This document shows, in pieces, positions 9,842 to 19,935 of a stretch of DNA of 64,000 nt; the stretch's first letter is position 1, and every line of letters starts with the position of its first letter. The stretch lies in NCBI GenBank assembly GCA_039090855.1, contig CM076999.1, forward strand, positions 116,187,072-116,251,071, read 5' to 3'. Below the pieces are notes generated by a model. The model saw only the letters and a list, made by a program, of their open reading frames with translations. It searched no databases and was not told the DNA's origin. The DNA is from Macrothele yani (Eukaryota; Arthropoda; Arachnida; Araneae; Macrothelidae). The translations under genes and the position numbers were made by a program.

Positions 9842-11409
9842 CCAATCAAAGCCGTAAGGAAGTTGGCTAGAGGATGCCTATTAACTACCTAAAGGAACCT
9901 TAGTGCTATGGATATGACGGTCCTATTAAAACAAAAAATTAAATAATATAAACAAAATCACAAAAAAGCTTAAAAATCTGTTTATAAAAGAAAATAAAAA
10001 CAAATAAAAAAGAAAACTAGTTATTCATCACTAGGATAGCTATACTAAAAATAGTAAAACCAACATTAAAATTAATAAGATTCTGATTAATCTATAGAAG
10101 CTCACTAAGGTGATTTAATACATGCAAAGATTATTAAATAAACTGCTCGTGTATTTTATAATATTTCTCATGTATTCTGGAGAGTTAATTCTGCTCTTTC
10201 TGATCATACAGATCCACAGTCTTAAGTTTATATATTTTTTCTCTGGTTAAAATCTCCGCGCGTTGTTTTCTTGCTGTATGAGGAGGCCATCAGCCCCACC
10301 CTCACTGCCCTCCAGCGTCTAGGGAGTGGCGGAAGAGGTCAGCCATGTTCTTCTCTTGTGAGGAGAAAAGTTTTTGTCACACAAGAGGTAAGCTCTCTTC
10401 CTTGTTTTTGGGTTCTAGGTTTTATAAGTTCAATGTTTGTACTTATTCTCTGTCGTTTTTTAGCTTTTCAGCTTTTTGGCATTGGCTTGTCTGTTAACAT
10501 TTTTGCGGGTTTTAACTCTTTCTTTTCTTTGTAACTTTGAGCGTCTTTTGGGGTACCTAGGAACAGAAGATGGCTAAGCTTGTTCCTTTTCTATGCGCTG
10601 TCTCTGCGCTGTTTTTTCAAAGTAGTTAAGTTCTTAATAACTAATTAATTATGCACTTAAAGCACTGCTGAAATACTTTGTACATATTGCAACTAACTGT
10701 TTAAGGTATATAACTTTCACAAAGTTTTCTTTAGTTAATTATTATCTTTAACTTATTCTCGTTTTCGTGCTGTCATAAGTTGTAGAGTAGGGGGTTTTTA
10801 GACTCAAGTTTTCTTTCAAAAATCTGTTCGTTAAAAATTAACATTTCCTTTTTTAATTGCAATGTAAAATTTGGATTTCTTTGCATTGATTTTCAGGTTT
10901 AAATTCTCTCTCAAACGAACTTGGAATTTCGTTATGGCTGAAAATCATTTCTAATTATTATGTCACTCTCACAGCTTGAGTTCTCTTTAATCTTCTTCTC
11001 TCTGTTTAATAGTAACAGATGAAGAGCATGGGTCGGGCCATGAAGGTTAATGGATGCAAGCGAAATTGTTAACTAGTGCTAGGTCATGCAATTCTACGGA
11101 GGACATGACTTATATATATATATGTTTTAAACTATTTTAGGTGGGAATGTTACTTGCATCTATGGCCTTGCAGAAACCCATTTCCAACTAGGTCTTTGTG
11201 GAAGTGAGAAAATGCAGAGTTTTTGCTGGTCCTTGATAAAGCCAAGGCTCAGTATTCTCGACACCTTCTACATTCAGTTGTTTTATTTTATTTTTTTGTC
11301 TTTTCTCCTTTTACTCACACAGGTAGATACATAACCTTTTCTATGTTGTACTAGGTGTGAGTCAAAATTATATTTGCATTTTTTTGCTTAGGTATCTTCT
11401 TTATAGAAT
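9842..11409 (+). repeat. Right arm of the 1.57-kb palindrome
   Basis: Inverted partner of 8018-9583. The sequence just right of it (11410-11520) keeps the same texture, so this arm may be the original and the left arm the inverted duplicate, ending at a TA microsatellite. The outer part carries a line reading CCTTGATAAAGCC followed by CTCGACACC, reminiscent of 3'-end motifs of Penelope-type elements, but no transposon protein is found in the arm. Confidence 0.95.
10283..10387 (+). other. Candidate exon with splice donor, right arm copy
   Basis: A GC-rich open segment (EEAISPTLTALQRLGSGG..VFVTQE) ends at AGAG with GTAAGC immediately after (donor at 10388). Upstream is a pyrimidine-rich stretch ending TGTATGAG, which could act as an acceptor. 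The frame contains an in-frame ATG at 10271. It could be a real internal or first exon of an unknown gene, now present in both palindrome arms. Confidence 0.3.
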
Positions 11410-11803
11410 GTGAATTCTGAATTTTCAAAACTGCTGCGTTGCGCGTTTTGATTTTCAGGTTTTTTGCAACCTTCGTTTTAAATTCTAAAGTTTTTCCTTA
11501 GTCTTCAGTTTTGCTCTTAAGTATATATATATATATACACACACATTGTGTACGGATACTATACACACATATATATAGCCCTCGCCAACAGGAATTCCTG
11601 GGTGCGCCACTGAGGAGACTCCAAGGATACAAAAGTTCACATACATTAGCAGCCTTTTTTCATGTTTTATTGTTTAGGGTTTAGCTTCCTTTTCATTATT
11701 TGAGTCTTACTGCTCATCCTTCCCTACTTTCCCTAGTTCCTCATTGAACACTGCATTAGAATACTTCTTGATGTCCTCCACACATCACGCATTAGTCACA
11801 TTA
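11410..11803. other. AT-rich spacer with TA/CA microsatellite
   Basis: No gene. A short TA run followed by CA repeats lies at 11521-11575. The remainder is unassigned. Confidence 0.6.
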
Positions 11804-11817
11804 AAAATTACAAGTGG

Positions 11818-11855
11818 TGGGACGTTTCGGTAGTGACTTCTACCTTCACCAGCCA
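11818..11855 (-). ncRNA. Hammerhead-ribozyme-like motif, minus copy
   Basis: Inverted counterpart of the plus copy. Stem II is perfect here (GGTAG/CTACC), but the first core box is CTGGTGA instead of CTGATGA, which should abolish catalysis in a true hammerhead. It carries the same extra A and GAAAC-GTC end. Confidence 0.3.
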
Positions 11856-11977
11856 TGGAATGAAACACGAGGTATTAGCATCAGTTGTTGCCAGATTTCA
11901 AAATAGCTTTCCAAATGATTATCAAGATATTTTGAAATCTGGCAACAACTGGTGCTTATACCACATGTTTCATTCCA

Positions 11978-12015
11978 TGGCTGATGAAGGGAGAAGTCAC
12001 TACCGAAACGTCCCA
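11978..12015 (+). ncRNA. Hammerhead-ribozyme-like motif, plus copy
   Basis: Core CTGATGA at 11981-11987, stem II GGGAG/CTACC (one mismatch) around loop AAGTCA, GAAA at 12005-12008, then C and GTC (12010-12012), with three potential stem I pairs (TGG before the core, CCA after GTC). One extra A between the first core box and stem II departs from the classical hammerhead, and stem III would be minimal, so self-cleavage is uncertain. Confidence 0.35.
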
Positions 12016-12029
12016 CCACTTTTAATTTG

Positions 12030-12676
12030 TAACATAACTTATGTGCGATATGTGGACATTAGGAATTATTCTAATGTTTTGTGTGTTACATGTTTCACTG
12101 CCAATATTCTCACAATCATTGAACACTGTTTCATGTGAATTGCTCTTTTGCAATAATATTACCTTCACGCATCTAGTTGACCTCCTCCGCTAGGGTGTTT
12201 TCGTGGAGCAGAAACAAAAGCTGGCTTGTGTCTGGTGTCAGTATCTGCTGCATTCACTAGAGTGGGCAAATCCAAGGAAGAGCAGGATATTTACTGTGCT
12301 TACTCCTGCTCATTATGAATGGTGGGAATGGAGATAACAAAAAGTGGCTGTTGCTGTTACAGGACAAGGACAGGGAAACTGCCTTTCTGTATTTGTTGTT
12401 TCTTCTACTCTTTACAAATCATGAGGGATAAAAAAAAAAAAAATAGCTGTTATCCAATAGAAGTTTATGAACCTATTACTAGTTTGCAGCCTAAAAAAGA
12501 AAACCATCTTGAAAGGTAAAAGAAATAGGAATTCATTTTTGAACTTATGACAAATTAGGGGGAAAGAAAGTTTATTGGCCATCCAGGCCAGTAAAATCAA
12601 TAGTTCAGTGGTCCGATGGAAGTTTTACTGGCCAAAGGTCAGTGGACCACTGGGTAATTCGAACCCTGCCAGAATA
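12030..12676 (+). mobile_element. hAT-like element fragment (CAGTGTTCGAATTA family)
   Basis: From about 12180 the sequence matches 14360-14850 and, in reverse complement, 42440-42640. Shared landmarks are GCTGGCTTGTGTCTGG, a TTTGTTGTTTCTTC block, GTTTGCAGCCTAAAAA, and the end GTGGACCACTGGGTAATTCG. It stops where the Tc1 chimera begins at 12677. The 66-codon frame across 12319-12519 is a remnant or chance. 12030-12180 shows nothing recognisable. Confidence 0.65.
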
Positions 12677-12705
12677 CACTGAAGAGCAATTGAATTAGAG
12701 ATACC

Positions 12706-13008
12706 TGTCTAGTAATGTGTAGCACCACCTTTCGCCCTGATGACGGCGGCGATTCGTCTTGGCATGGACTCAACAAGACACCGGAAACGTTGGGAAGCCA
12801 TACGGATTCGCGACCCCTGAACAAGAGTGTCTAGCATCTCTCTCAATGGCAGAGTGTCTAGCATCTCAATGGCATTCCAGATGTGCTTGATGTCATTGAG
12901 GTCAGGTGACCTAGCTGGCCAAGGAAGTGAGGTCACATCGGTGGAGTGTTCATCCAACCATTCGGATACAACTCGGGAGCGATGACACGGTGCATTGTCT
13001 TGTTGCAG
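12706..13008 (-). pseudogene. Tc1 transposase C-terminal part, family A
   Basis: Minus strand, from [15 protein letters not shown] through PARSPDLNDIKHIWN to PRRIAAVIRAKGG. The second catalytic Asp is kept (QDNAPCH), but the third acidic position reads NDIKH where the family has NPIEH, so Glu is replaced by Lys. An internal direct duplication (the repeated phrase EMLDTLPLREMLDTL) is also present. Non-functional. Confidence 0.85.
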
Positions 13009-13912
13009 CGATTACAGCTGCAACCCTCCGGGGCATACTTTCAACCGGGCGTTGTACGACGACTAGCAGTATTTTTTTCCACTCGGCTTGGAGAAGACAG
13101 GTCAGTTCCTTCACCGATTTCGGACGGTGGGGGCACCCCTTAAGTCGAAGCTCCAACTCTTCCCAGAGGTGCTCGATAGGGTTAAGGTCCGGGCTCTGCG
13201 CAAGCCAGTCCATTCGATTAACCCCATTGTCACCATACGAAGCCATGGTGGACCTCGCAACATGACAGGTGGCATTGTCATCCTGAAAGTAACATGGGTC
13301 CACCCCGTAAAACTGCCACAACGTAGGAAGCGCATGGTCATCCAAAATGGTGCAGTAGGTCTCGGCGTTGAGTCTACCAGGAATTGCGACCAAGGGTAAC
13401 GTGCCATACCAGGAGAAACACCCCCATAGCATAATTCCACCGCCGCCGAACTTCACAGTTGGCACAATACATTCCGGCAGGAGGCATTCTCTAGGCAGAC
13501 GCCAAACCCAGACCCTGCCATCCGAACGGTAGAGGGTGAACCTTGATTCGTCGCTCCAGAGATCCTGTTTCCACTGTTCAACGGTCCACTGTCGACGTTC
13601 TTTGCACCACGTTAGCTGAGCAGCGCTATTAGACTTGGTGATCAAAGGCTTGTGGGCGGCAGCACGTCCATGATAACCGAGCAGATGGGATTCCTTATGG
13701 ATGGTATTCATCGAAAGAACACTCCCGGATGCCTGTTGAAACTCCTCGCGGATGTGGCCCATCGATTTGGTGCGGTTCTTCCGAATTTCTCTGGCCAGCA
13801 CCCGTTGGTCTCTAACTCCCAGTTTTGTGAGTCTGCCGGGTCGAGGCACATTCCGACAGTCACCTCTCATCTTCCACTAGCCAATCACGTAGGCCACTGT
13901 TGATTTCGCACA
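13009..13912 (-). pseudogene. Tc1 transposase, family B, truncated at both ends
   Basis: A long minus-strand frame ([13 protein letters not shown] to RRVAAVIAA) that continues into the family A fragment in a foreign frame. It retains the first catalytic Asp (LWSDESRF), the second (FQDDNATCH) and the Glu of [12 protein letters not shown], that is, DD34E spacing. The first part of the helix-turn-helix domain is missing: sequence corresponding to 35510-35650 in the 34530 element is deleted near 13912. It would encode a recombinant protein lacking the N-terminus and the natural C-terminus. Confidence 0.87.
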
Positions 13913-14003
13913 TGATATTTAAAGGTGGCGGCCATGGCGTGTATCAGGACCGCAGATATCGTCGATTGCAGGGGTATCCAATTACTTGTTGGTAGATAGT
14001 GTA

Positions 14004-14870
14004 TGTAGAAAATAACGTATCATTTCAATGGAATTAGCTCCAATATTTGTTTTTAAGCCTATCATTAGCTTGCAGCCTAAAAAGAAAACCACACAGCAAG
14101 GTAAAAGAAACATAAATTAATTTTTTAACTTGTGACAAATTAGAAAAAAATATTACTAGCTATCCAGGCCAGTTAAGTCAATAATTCAGTGGTCCGACGG
14201 AAGTTTTACTGGCCAATGGCCCACTGGGTAATTCGAACGCTGCATTAGTAGCCTTTTTTATATGTTTTATTGTTTAGCTTCCTTTTCCTTATTTTTAGTC
14301 TTATTGCTCATCCCGCCAACTTTTCCATGAAGTTTGTTTTAGTCCCCCATTAAACACTGTTTCATGTGAATGGCTCTTTTGCAAAAATTACTTTCATGCA
14401 TCCAATTGACCTCCCCTTGCTAGTGTGTTTTTTTTTTTTTTGTTTTTTTTTGGGGGGCCAGAAACAAAAGCTGGCTTATGTCTGGTGTCAGTATCTGCTG
14501 CATTCACTAGGGTGGGCGAAGATTAAAAAAACCCAGCTGTTGTCGTTACAAGACAAGGACTGGGAAGCTGCCTTTCTGTATTTGTTGTTTCTTCCACTAT
14601 TTACAAATCATGAGAGAGAAATAAATAGCTGTTGTCCAATAGCATTTCATGAAACTATCACTAGTTTGCAGCCTGAAAACTGTACAGTGAGGTAAAAGAA
14701 ATAGAAATTCATTTTTAAACTTGTGGAAATTTAGAAAAAAAAAAAAAAAACTTACTGGCCATGGGGGCTAGTAATATCAACAGTTCAGTGGTCCAACAGA
14801 AGTTTTACTGGCCAATGGCCAGCGGACCACTGGGTAATCCGAACACTGCATGGGCATCGGACCACTGGGT
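14004..14870 (+). mobile_element. hAT-like element fragments, two tandem pieces
   Basis: 14004-14240 and 14240-14870 both match the family seen at 12180-12676 and 42440-42806. The right end GTGGACCACTGGGTAATTCG appears at about 14214 and 14828, and a 37-bp piece containing it is duplicated in tandem at 14826-14890. 14425-14455 holds a T/G-rich run. No intact frame, but transposase remains lie just downstream. Confidence 0.65.
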
Positions 14871-15185
14871 AATCCGAACACTGCATGGGCGTGTATCACT
14901 TTTGGAACGACAAATATGTTGGTAGTGGAAACAAGAAGGATTTTCCTTTTAGAAAGCATGCAAGAAGCTGAGCAATTTTACCCAGCAGTTTCAAGAGCAC
15001 TACAAATTGCAGCCACATTCCCAGCAATGACATGTACCAATGAAAGATCTTTCAGCACACGACATGGGGTGAAGTCTAGGATAACATCCACCACGACTGA
15101 GGAAAGACTAGGTGGTCTGTGTATAACAAGTGTCTATTGAAGCTGGGTGCATAGAAATGCAGATTTTATAAGAAAAGTTGTTGAT
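14871..15185 (+). pseudogene. hAT transposase C-terminal dimerisation fragment
   Basis: The peptide contains TNERSFSTRHGVKSRI and TTTEERLGGLCITSVY, the conserved hAT C-terminal dimerisation region. After a stop at 15138 the frame continues recognisably (HRNADFIRKVVDLW). The N-terminal zinc finger and catalytic core are absent. It may be the end of the autonomous relative of the surrounding hAT-like fragments, though this linkage rests on proximity only. Confidence 0.8.
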
Positions 15186-15873
15186 TTGTGGAAAGCAATA
15201 GAAAACTATAATTTTTATTTTATTTAAGTTGCTCTTTGCTAGCTAAATAGGTTTACAGAGTTCGTACTTTTCTAAGCAAAATAAATTCAAGGACTTTTCA
15301 AAACTAATTCATGTGTTTGCGCTGTCGGTTGGTCAGTAGGTAGGTATTTTAGTAAGTTCAAACCGTTAAATTTAGCTGGGGCAGGCATACCTTCAATGAC
15401 CTGTCTGTTACCCCCACACCTCTGTGTTGATTTGTTTTATTAACCTTGAATTGCCCCTGTGTTTTGGTGTTTTTTGAAATCATTTTATTTTGTGCAATAT
15501 TTTGAAAGGGTACATTATTTTCGTATTCATTTTCTGGAAAGAACACGTCCCTAACCCCAGTCAACAGAGCCTATTATGATTTGCGAATAAATTCCACTTA
15601 TTTTACTCCCACAGGGCTAGTCCGTCCCTTTGAGAGACTGGATGCCGACCCGTGTCTGGAAGGGAGGGTGAAAAATGGGTAGGTCACTTGTTTCTACGTC
15701 ATCGCGCTGGCCTGCTCCCCGAGTTCGTTTGTCAACCTGCCTACAGGATCCAATTTTCCTCTGTTATTGGTTTTGTGCGCCCACGTCTTTTCTTGGTTTA
15801 TAGTATTTGTTTCACGTTGTGTTTTATTTAAGTTGTACACCGAGTGTTGATTTTTATTTATGTTTTTTTAACG
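15186..15873. other. Spacer with dispersed repeat end
   Basis: No gene. 15548-15620 contains a block beginning TCCCTAACCCCAGTCAACAG that is repeated directly at 17898-17965, on the other side of the P-like pseudogene. 15600-15800 is more GC-rich and unassigned. Confidence 0.55.
15548..15620 (+). repeat. Direct repeat flanking the P-like region, left copy
   Basis: Matches 17898-17965: shared TCCCTAACCCCAGTCAACAG, then TTCCACTTATTTTAC with CC/CA differences between. It may be a dispersed repeat present twice by chance, or mark a larger mobile unit around the pseudogene. Confidence 0.6.
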
Positions 15874-17331
15874 AAATGTCGTCATGTGCAGTTGCAACTT
15901 GCCGAAATACACACAATACACACGAAAGGACGGGACATTGTCTTTCACGTCTTCCCACGGAATGATTACGTTCTAGCGAAAGAATGGCCTGAATAGATGC
16001 CGACGATTGGACACAGTGAACGTGAAGTATGCCAGGATCTTCAGCGAACACTTTCATACAAGTGATTACAAAGATGACATGCAGAATCGACTGCTGGGAT
16101 TGCCTTTGAGGAAAATATTGAAATCTTCAGCTACTCCCACTATTAATATGCCATCTACTGTAACTTCAGCAGAAGAAACTCCGTGAAGCTGTCGACAGGC
16201 AAAAAGGAAAGTTCTTCAAGCTGCATTAGAACGATTGCGAGAATTGAGCCCTAAAAAGATTTGCCTGCATACTGAAATCCAAGAGGATAATGACCTTACT
16301 GTTTTTGATAAGAACAACAGAGATGTTGAAATAACACATTGCGAAAACTGCTCAAAAATGGAAATCTGTAATGATGTTTTGTTGAAAAAAATTTCCTCCC
16401 TCAAAGAGCTTCTCGAAAATTTAAACACAGAGAAAAAAAGAAATTTTAGGACTTGCGTTCAGCGATCCAAGAGATGGGTGACTTCAAGAAGATCTCTTTT
16501 ATCTGAAATCAAACAACTGAGAAAAAAGTAAGCATGTTGCAAAAAAAATTTAAAGAATTCAGAGAAATTGAAGAAATGTCTTAACAACGTTTTTACTAAA
16601 ACCCAAATGGATGCTCTTGGTGAAAAGAAACAGAGGCTAAAGTGGACACCAGAAGATATTTCAAGATGCATTGTGATTCGAGCCCTTTCTGTCAAATCCT
16701 ATGATTTTTGGAGAGACAAAATTGGTATTCCATTGCTTAGCGCTACAACTTTGAAACGATGATGCGCAAAATTCACATGCAATCCTGGGCTTCAAAATGA
16801 TGTCCTTATGCTAATGAAAAAATTTTGCGTGAATTTATCCAGTCAGGAAAAAATTTGCGTTCTAAGTTTTGATGAGATGCATATTGATTCGAAGTTGTGC
16901 TATGATACTAGAATGGCCAGATTCTTGGTCCTTTCAAAAAAGTTCAGTTCGTGCTCATCAGGGGTTTGATTTCACAATGGAAACAGCCTATATTTTTCGA
17001 TTTCGATCTTTCTATGAAAAAAGATGTTCTTTTCGACATAATCAGGAACATTCAAACAACAGGCGTCGAAGTTAAAGCAATCGTGTTGGATTTAGGAGGA
17101 TGCAGAACTTTGTGGAAAGAGCTTGGTATTTCTCTAAGTAATTTTTCATTCCCAAATCCAGCCATGGAAATGTCAAAAATATGGGTTTTTGCAGATTTAC
17201 CCCATTATTTGAAATTGCTAAGGAATCACTTCCTGGACAAAGGATTAGTTCTTGGAGATGGGAGCATTTTAACAATTGATCTCATTAAAGATGTTTTAAA
17301 CAACGATTCGGGAAATCAAAATATGTCATAA
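15874..17331 (+). pseudogene. P-element-like (THAP) transposase pseudogene
   Basis: Similar in organisation to P-element and THAP9 transposases. It starts with a THAP zinc-finger in pieces (CAVATCRNTHNTHERTG, FHVFPRNDYVLAKEW, then FSEHFHTSDY and SSATPTINMP, about 15874-16155). A charged, coiled-coil-like segment follows at 16235-16531, then WTPEDISRCIVIRALSVKSY (16646-16705). The RNase H-like catalytic part has SFDEMHIDSKLCYD (about 16866), ISQWKQPIFFDFDL (16969-17010), IVLDLGGC and KIWVFADLPHYLKLL (17178-17222). Frameshifts lie in the THAP domain and near 16925, and stops near 16530 and 16760. It ends at 17331 without the usual C-terminal acidic-residue region, so it is truncated as well. 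Confidence 0.85.
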
Positions 17332-18324
17332 ACTCAGTAGCTTTCCGTGTCTTACAGGTTTTAAACAACTAATGTTTGTGAGAGAGAAAAAGTTTTTAAA
17401 CCACTAATTCTAGGGAATTACTAAAAAAAAAGGAAAGATACACTGAGTTTTCGACATCAGAAAAATAGAGTTAGTATATTAAGCAAAATACTTTTTAAAG
17501 AAAGCGCATGCATGACAGAAATTGTTCGTTTAAAATTATCGCATTTATACTATTACATCAATGTTTTCCGATTTTAAGACTCAAAATCTTTAACTTTTAT
17601 TTTCGAAAAAGACAGTCTAATATTTTAGTGAGCATTGCAATAGATGACACATTGTATTCTGTTAAATACGCTAATAACATTAACTGAAGGTGCCTTTCCT
17701 ATGGTGGTCCGTTACAGCACAGCTCCTCGTGGCTCTTGGCTTCCGAAGAGCCAGCGCAGCTACGTCATCAACTTCGCCTGCGTGTTTCAGGGGGTGAAGA
17801 GCTAAGGACCAGCCCTTATCTCCCAAGCCCTGTACTCCCATGGCTGCTGTTTTATTCTGTAGTGATGTCATAGCCAAGGTGCCAGCTGTCTATGTGTCCC
17901 TAACCCCAGTCAACAGAGGCCCATCACAATTCACAAATACATCATTCCACTTATTTTACCCCATAGTGAAGCATTGGCAAGGTACCAGCTGTCCATGCAC
18001 TACCCTGAGTTGAACTCAAGTTCTGTGCTATTTGATTGGTCTGGTGTTTTTATTGGAACTACAAAAAAATATATACAACTTTTTAGCACAAACAATTTTT
18101 TTGCATATCTCTTTCATATTACTTAAAAAACAAAACAAATTTATTTTCAAATACTATTTACAGAGTCTTTAGACTTTTTCAAGTACTTTTCAAGGTGTGT
18201 GTGAACCCTGAGTTTAGCAACATTTAGTAATTATTTACCTAAATTTTCATTAAATACTCTTAAAACTTTTCGTCTAAATAAATATATTTCCATTTACGCC
18301 GTGAGACTGAGATTTTATTCCTGA
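17332..18324. other. Spacer with second copy of the direct repeat
   Basis: AT-rich to 17680, then a GC-richer block (17690-17900) with a short plus-strand open stretch that I do not recognise. The direct repeat shared with 15548-15620 lies at 17898-17965. Confidence 0.5.
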
Positions 18325-18585
18325 CTTTGCTGTGACACCCCCCCCCTCTCCGGAAAATATTCTACGGGTGCACACAGAGCTATAGAAGAGCTAGTCCTTA
18401 GCGCTAGCTCCCCTGAAGCTGAAGGCGGAAGTGATGATGTAGTCATCTGCAGCAGTAGCATGGTGGTGGATTCTCTGAAGCCACTGCTGCACAGGGAGTG
18501 CAAACTAATCAGTGAAAGTTACATAAATCTGAAGCCCTGGAGTAAAGGGAATGAGAACGAACTAAACTCTCTGTCATCATCATAA
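18325..18585 (+). CDS. Candidate coding exon, unknown product
   Basis: An open plus-strand frame from the stop at 18322 to TAA at 18583-18585. The peptide is protein-like (AIEELVLSASSPEAEGG; LKPLLHRECKLISESY; ending NELNSLSSS) and richer in GC than its surroundings. A pyrimidine-rich run (18338-18350) followed by CACACAG at 18371-18377 could form an acceptor, giving an exon of 18378-18585. No ATG starts the open part. It may be a 3'-terminal exon of a host gene or a transposon remnant. Confidence 0.3.
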   Translation, partial: LCCDTPPLSGKYSTGAHRAIEELVLSASSPEAEGGSDDVVICSSSMVVDSLKPLLHRECKLISESYINLKPWSKGNENELNSLSSS

Positions 18586-19140
18586 TTTAAAAGAAACAAA
18601 ATTTTTATTGTAGAGTGTAATCCCGTACTCCATTCATGAGAAACAAAATATTCTTTAAACATATATTTCCAGCATTACAGTATTGGGCATATCGAATTGG
18701 ATTTTAGTGAAAATACAGTTGACACATTTCTTCAAAGTTTTTAATTTGCCTTTTCTTTTCTAAGGTACTTGTATTTTCATCTTGCTTTTTAACTGTTCAA
18801 TTTGAGAAATTAGAGATCTCCTAAAGTGCCCATCTTTTTGATCATTGAGCAGAAACTGCGAAATTGATTTTTTTCCCCTGCCTTTTAGTTTCGAGATCTT
18901 TCATCAAGTGTTAAATTTTTTTACATTAAATTATCATTACATATTTGTAAAAAAATGAAGTTATGGTATTCTATCGTCTGTACATTGCCACTGATTCTGC
19001 ATTTTGTACTCCAGCATTCGTTTCATCCTTAGTATCTAAATTGATTTTCTTCTGGTTTAATTCACTTAACTGTTCCAAAGCACTTCAAACACATTTTTTT
19101 TTCCTGTGTCTCTGGGTCCTCTGCATTATTTCTACAGAAT
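18586..19140. other. AT-rich spacer
   Basis: I see no gene, RNA or clear repeat in this stretch. Confidence 0.6.
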
Positions 19141-19345
19141 AATTTAAATAACTTAAAGAAGGTACAATAATTTAAAGAAGGTACAATAATTTAAAGAAAG
19201 TACAATAATTTAAAGAAAGTACGATAATTTAAAGAAGGTACAATAATTTAAAGAAAGTACAATAATTTAAAGGAACAATAATTTATAGAAAGTACGATAA
19301 TTTAAAGAAGGTACAATAATTTATTTAAAGAAAGTACAATAAATC
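19141..19345 (+). repeat. Minisatellite of about 19 bp
   Basis: Roughly ten imperfect copies of AATTTAAAGAAGGTACAAT, with AAAG/AAGG variants. One and a half more units occur at 20024-20050, on the other side of the foldback element, so that element appears to sit inside this array. Confidence 0.92.
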
Positions 19346-19465
19346 ATGAAAGAAATACGGGATTACGCCTTATAATACAAATTCTGAAGATGACAATCCG
19401 ATTTTTGGCGTAAATATGACAAGGATGGTAAGTCAGATAATATCCGAAAACTTGAAAATTTTCAT

Positions 19466-19540
19466 CGTCCTGGAGCGGGACTTGAACCCGCGTCTCCCAG
19501 TAAACGCCCAGGTATGCTAACCACTACACCACCCAGAACG
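19466..19540 (-). tRNA. tRNA-like sequence (pseudo), minus
   Basis: Cloverleaf-like: the 5' strand CGTTCTGG pairs with CCAGGACG (one G-U). A-box-like GTGTAGTGGTTAGC and B box GGTTCAAGTCC are present, and the T arm GCGGG/CCCGC is perfect. The anticodon loop lacks the universal U at position 33, and the anticodon stem uses G-U pairs, so it is likely a tRNA-derived Pol III promoter, not a working tRNA. Confidence 0.55.
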
Positions 19541-19860
19541 ACCAAGTTTCAAGTTTCCGATCAATTTGAATATAACCATCACAGGATTCGCTAGTCGAAG
19601 CAACCGGCATTCATGTTTAGCGAATCTGGAGGTTAAGAATCTTATCCCGTGTCTGCCCGGAGAAGCAGATAAATCATGAAAGAAATACGGGATTACGCCA
19701 TATAATACAAATTCTGAAGATGACAATCCGATTTTTGGCGTAAATATGACAAGGATGGTAATTCTTAACCTCCAGATTCGCTAAACATGAATGCCGGTTG
19801 CTCCGACTAGCGAATCCTGCGATGGTTATATTCAAATTGATCGGAAAATTGAAACTTGAT

Positions 19861-19935
19861 CGTTCTGGGTGGTGTAGTGGTTAGCATACCTGGGCGTTTT
19901 CTGGGAGACGCGGGTTCGAGTCCCGCTCCAAGACG
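19861..19935 (+). tRNA. tRNA-like sequence (pseudo), plus
   Basis: Same family as 19466-19540, in opposite orientation. B box GGTTCGAGTCC is intact. The 3' acceptor strand reads CCAAGACG, which weakens pairing with CGTTCTGG. Same missing U33. Probably a pseudo-tRNA inside a mobile repeat. Confidence 0.55.

Larger units (their letters stand above)
11804..12029. repeat. Inverted repeat with a hammerhead-like core in each arm
   Basis: Arms 11804-11904 and 11928-12029 are imperfect reverse complements (about 100 bp each, 23-bp loop). The outer part of each arm holds the order CTGATGA, a 5-bp stem with a 6-base loop, then GAAAC and GTC. Similar inverted ends are known for pseudo-LTRs of Penelope-like elements, but no protein-coding part is present here. 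Confidence 0.8.
12677..14001 (-). mobile_element. Chimeric Tc1-like element
   Basis: TA flanks (12675-12676 and 14002-14003) bracket 1325 bp, but the two ends belong to different Tc1 families. The left end starts CACTGAAGAGCAATTG. The right end is the terminal repeat of the 34530 and 56936 elements (...TTGGTAGATAGTG). The switch point lies near 13008, inside transposase sequence of both. Confidence 0.85.

Noticed and set aside
12927..13440. Plus-strand frames opposite the Tc1 transposases (also at 33.3-34.2, 34.5-35.6 and 57.0-58.1 kb)
   Set aside because: They are shadows of the transposase coding strand: codon periodicity and family homology belong to the opposite strand.
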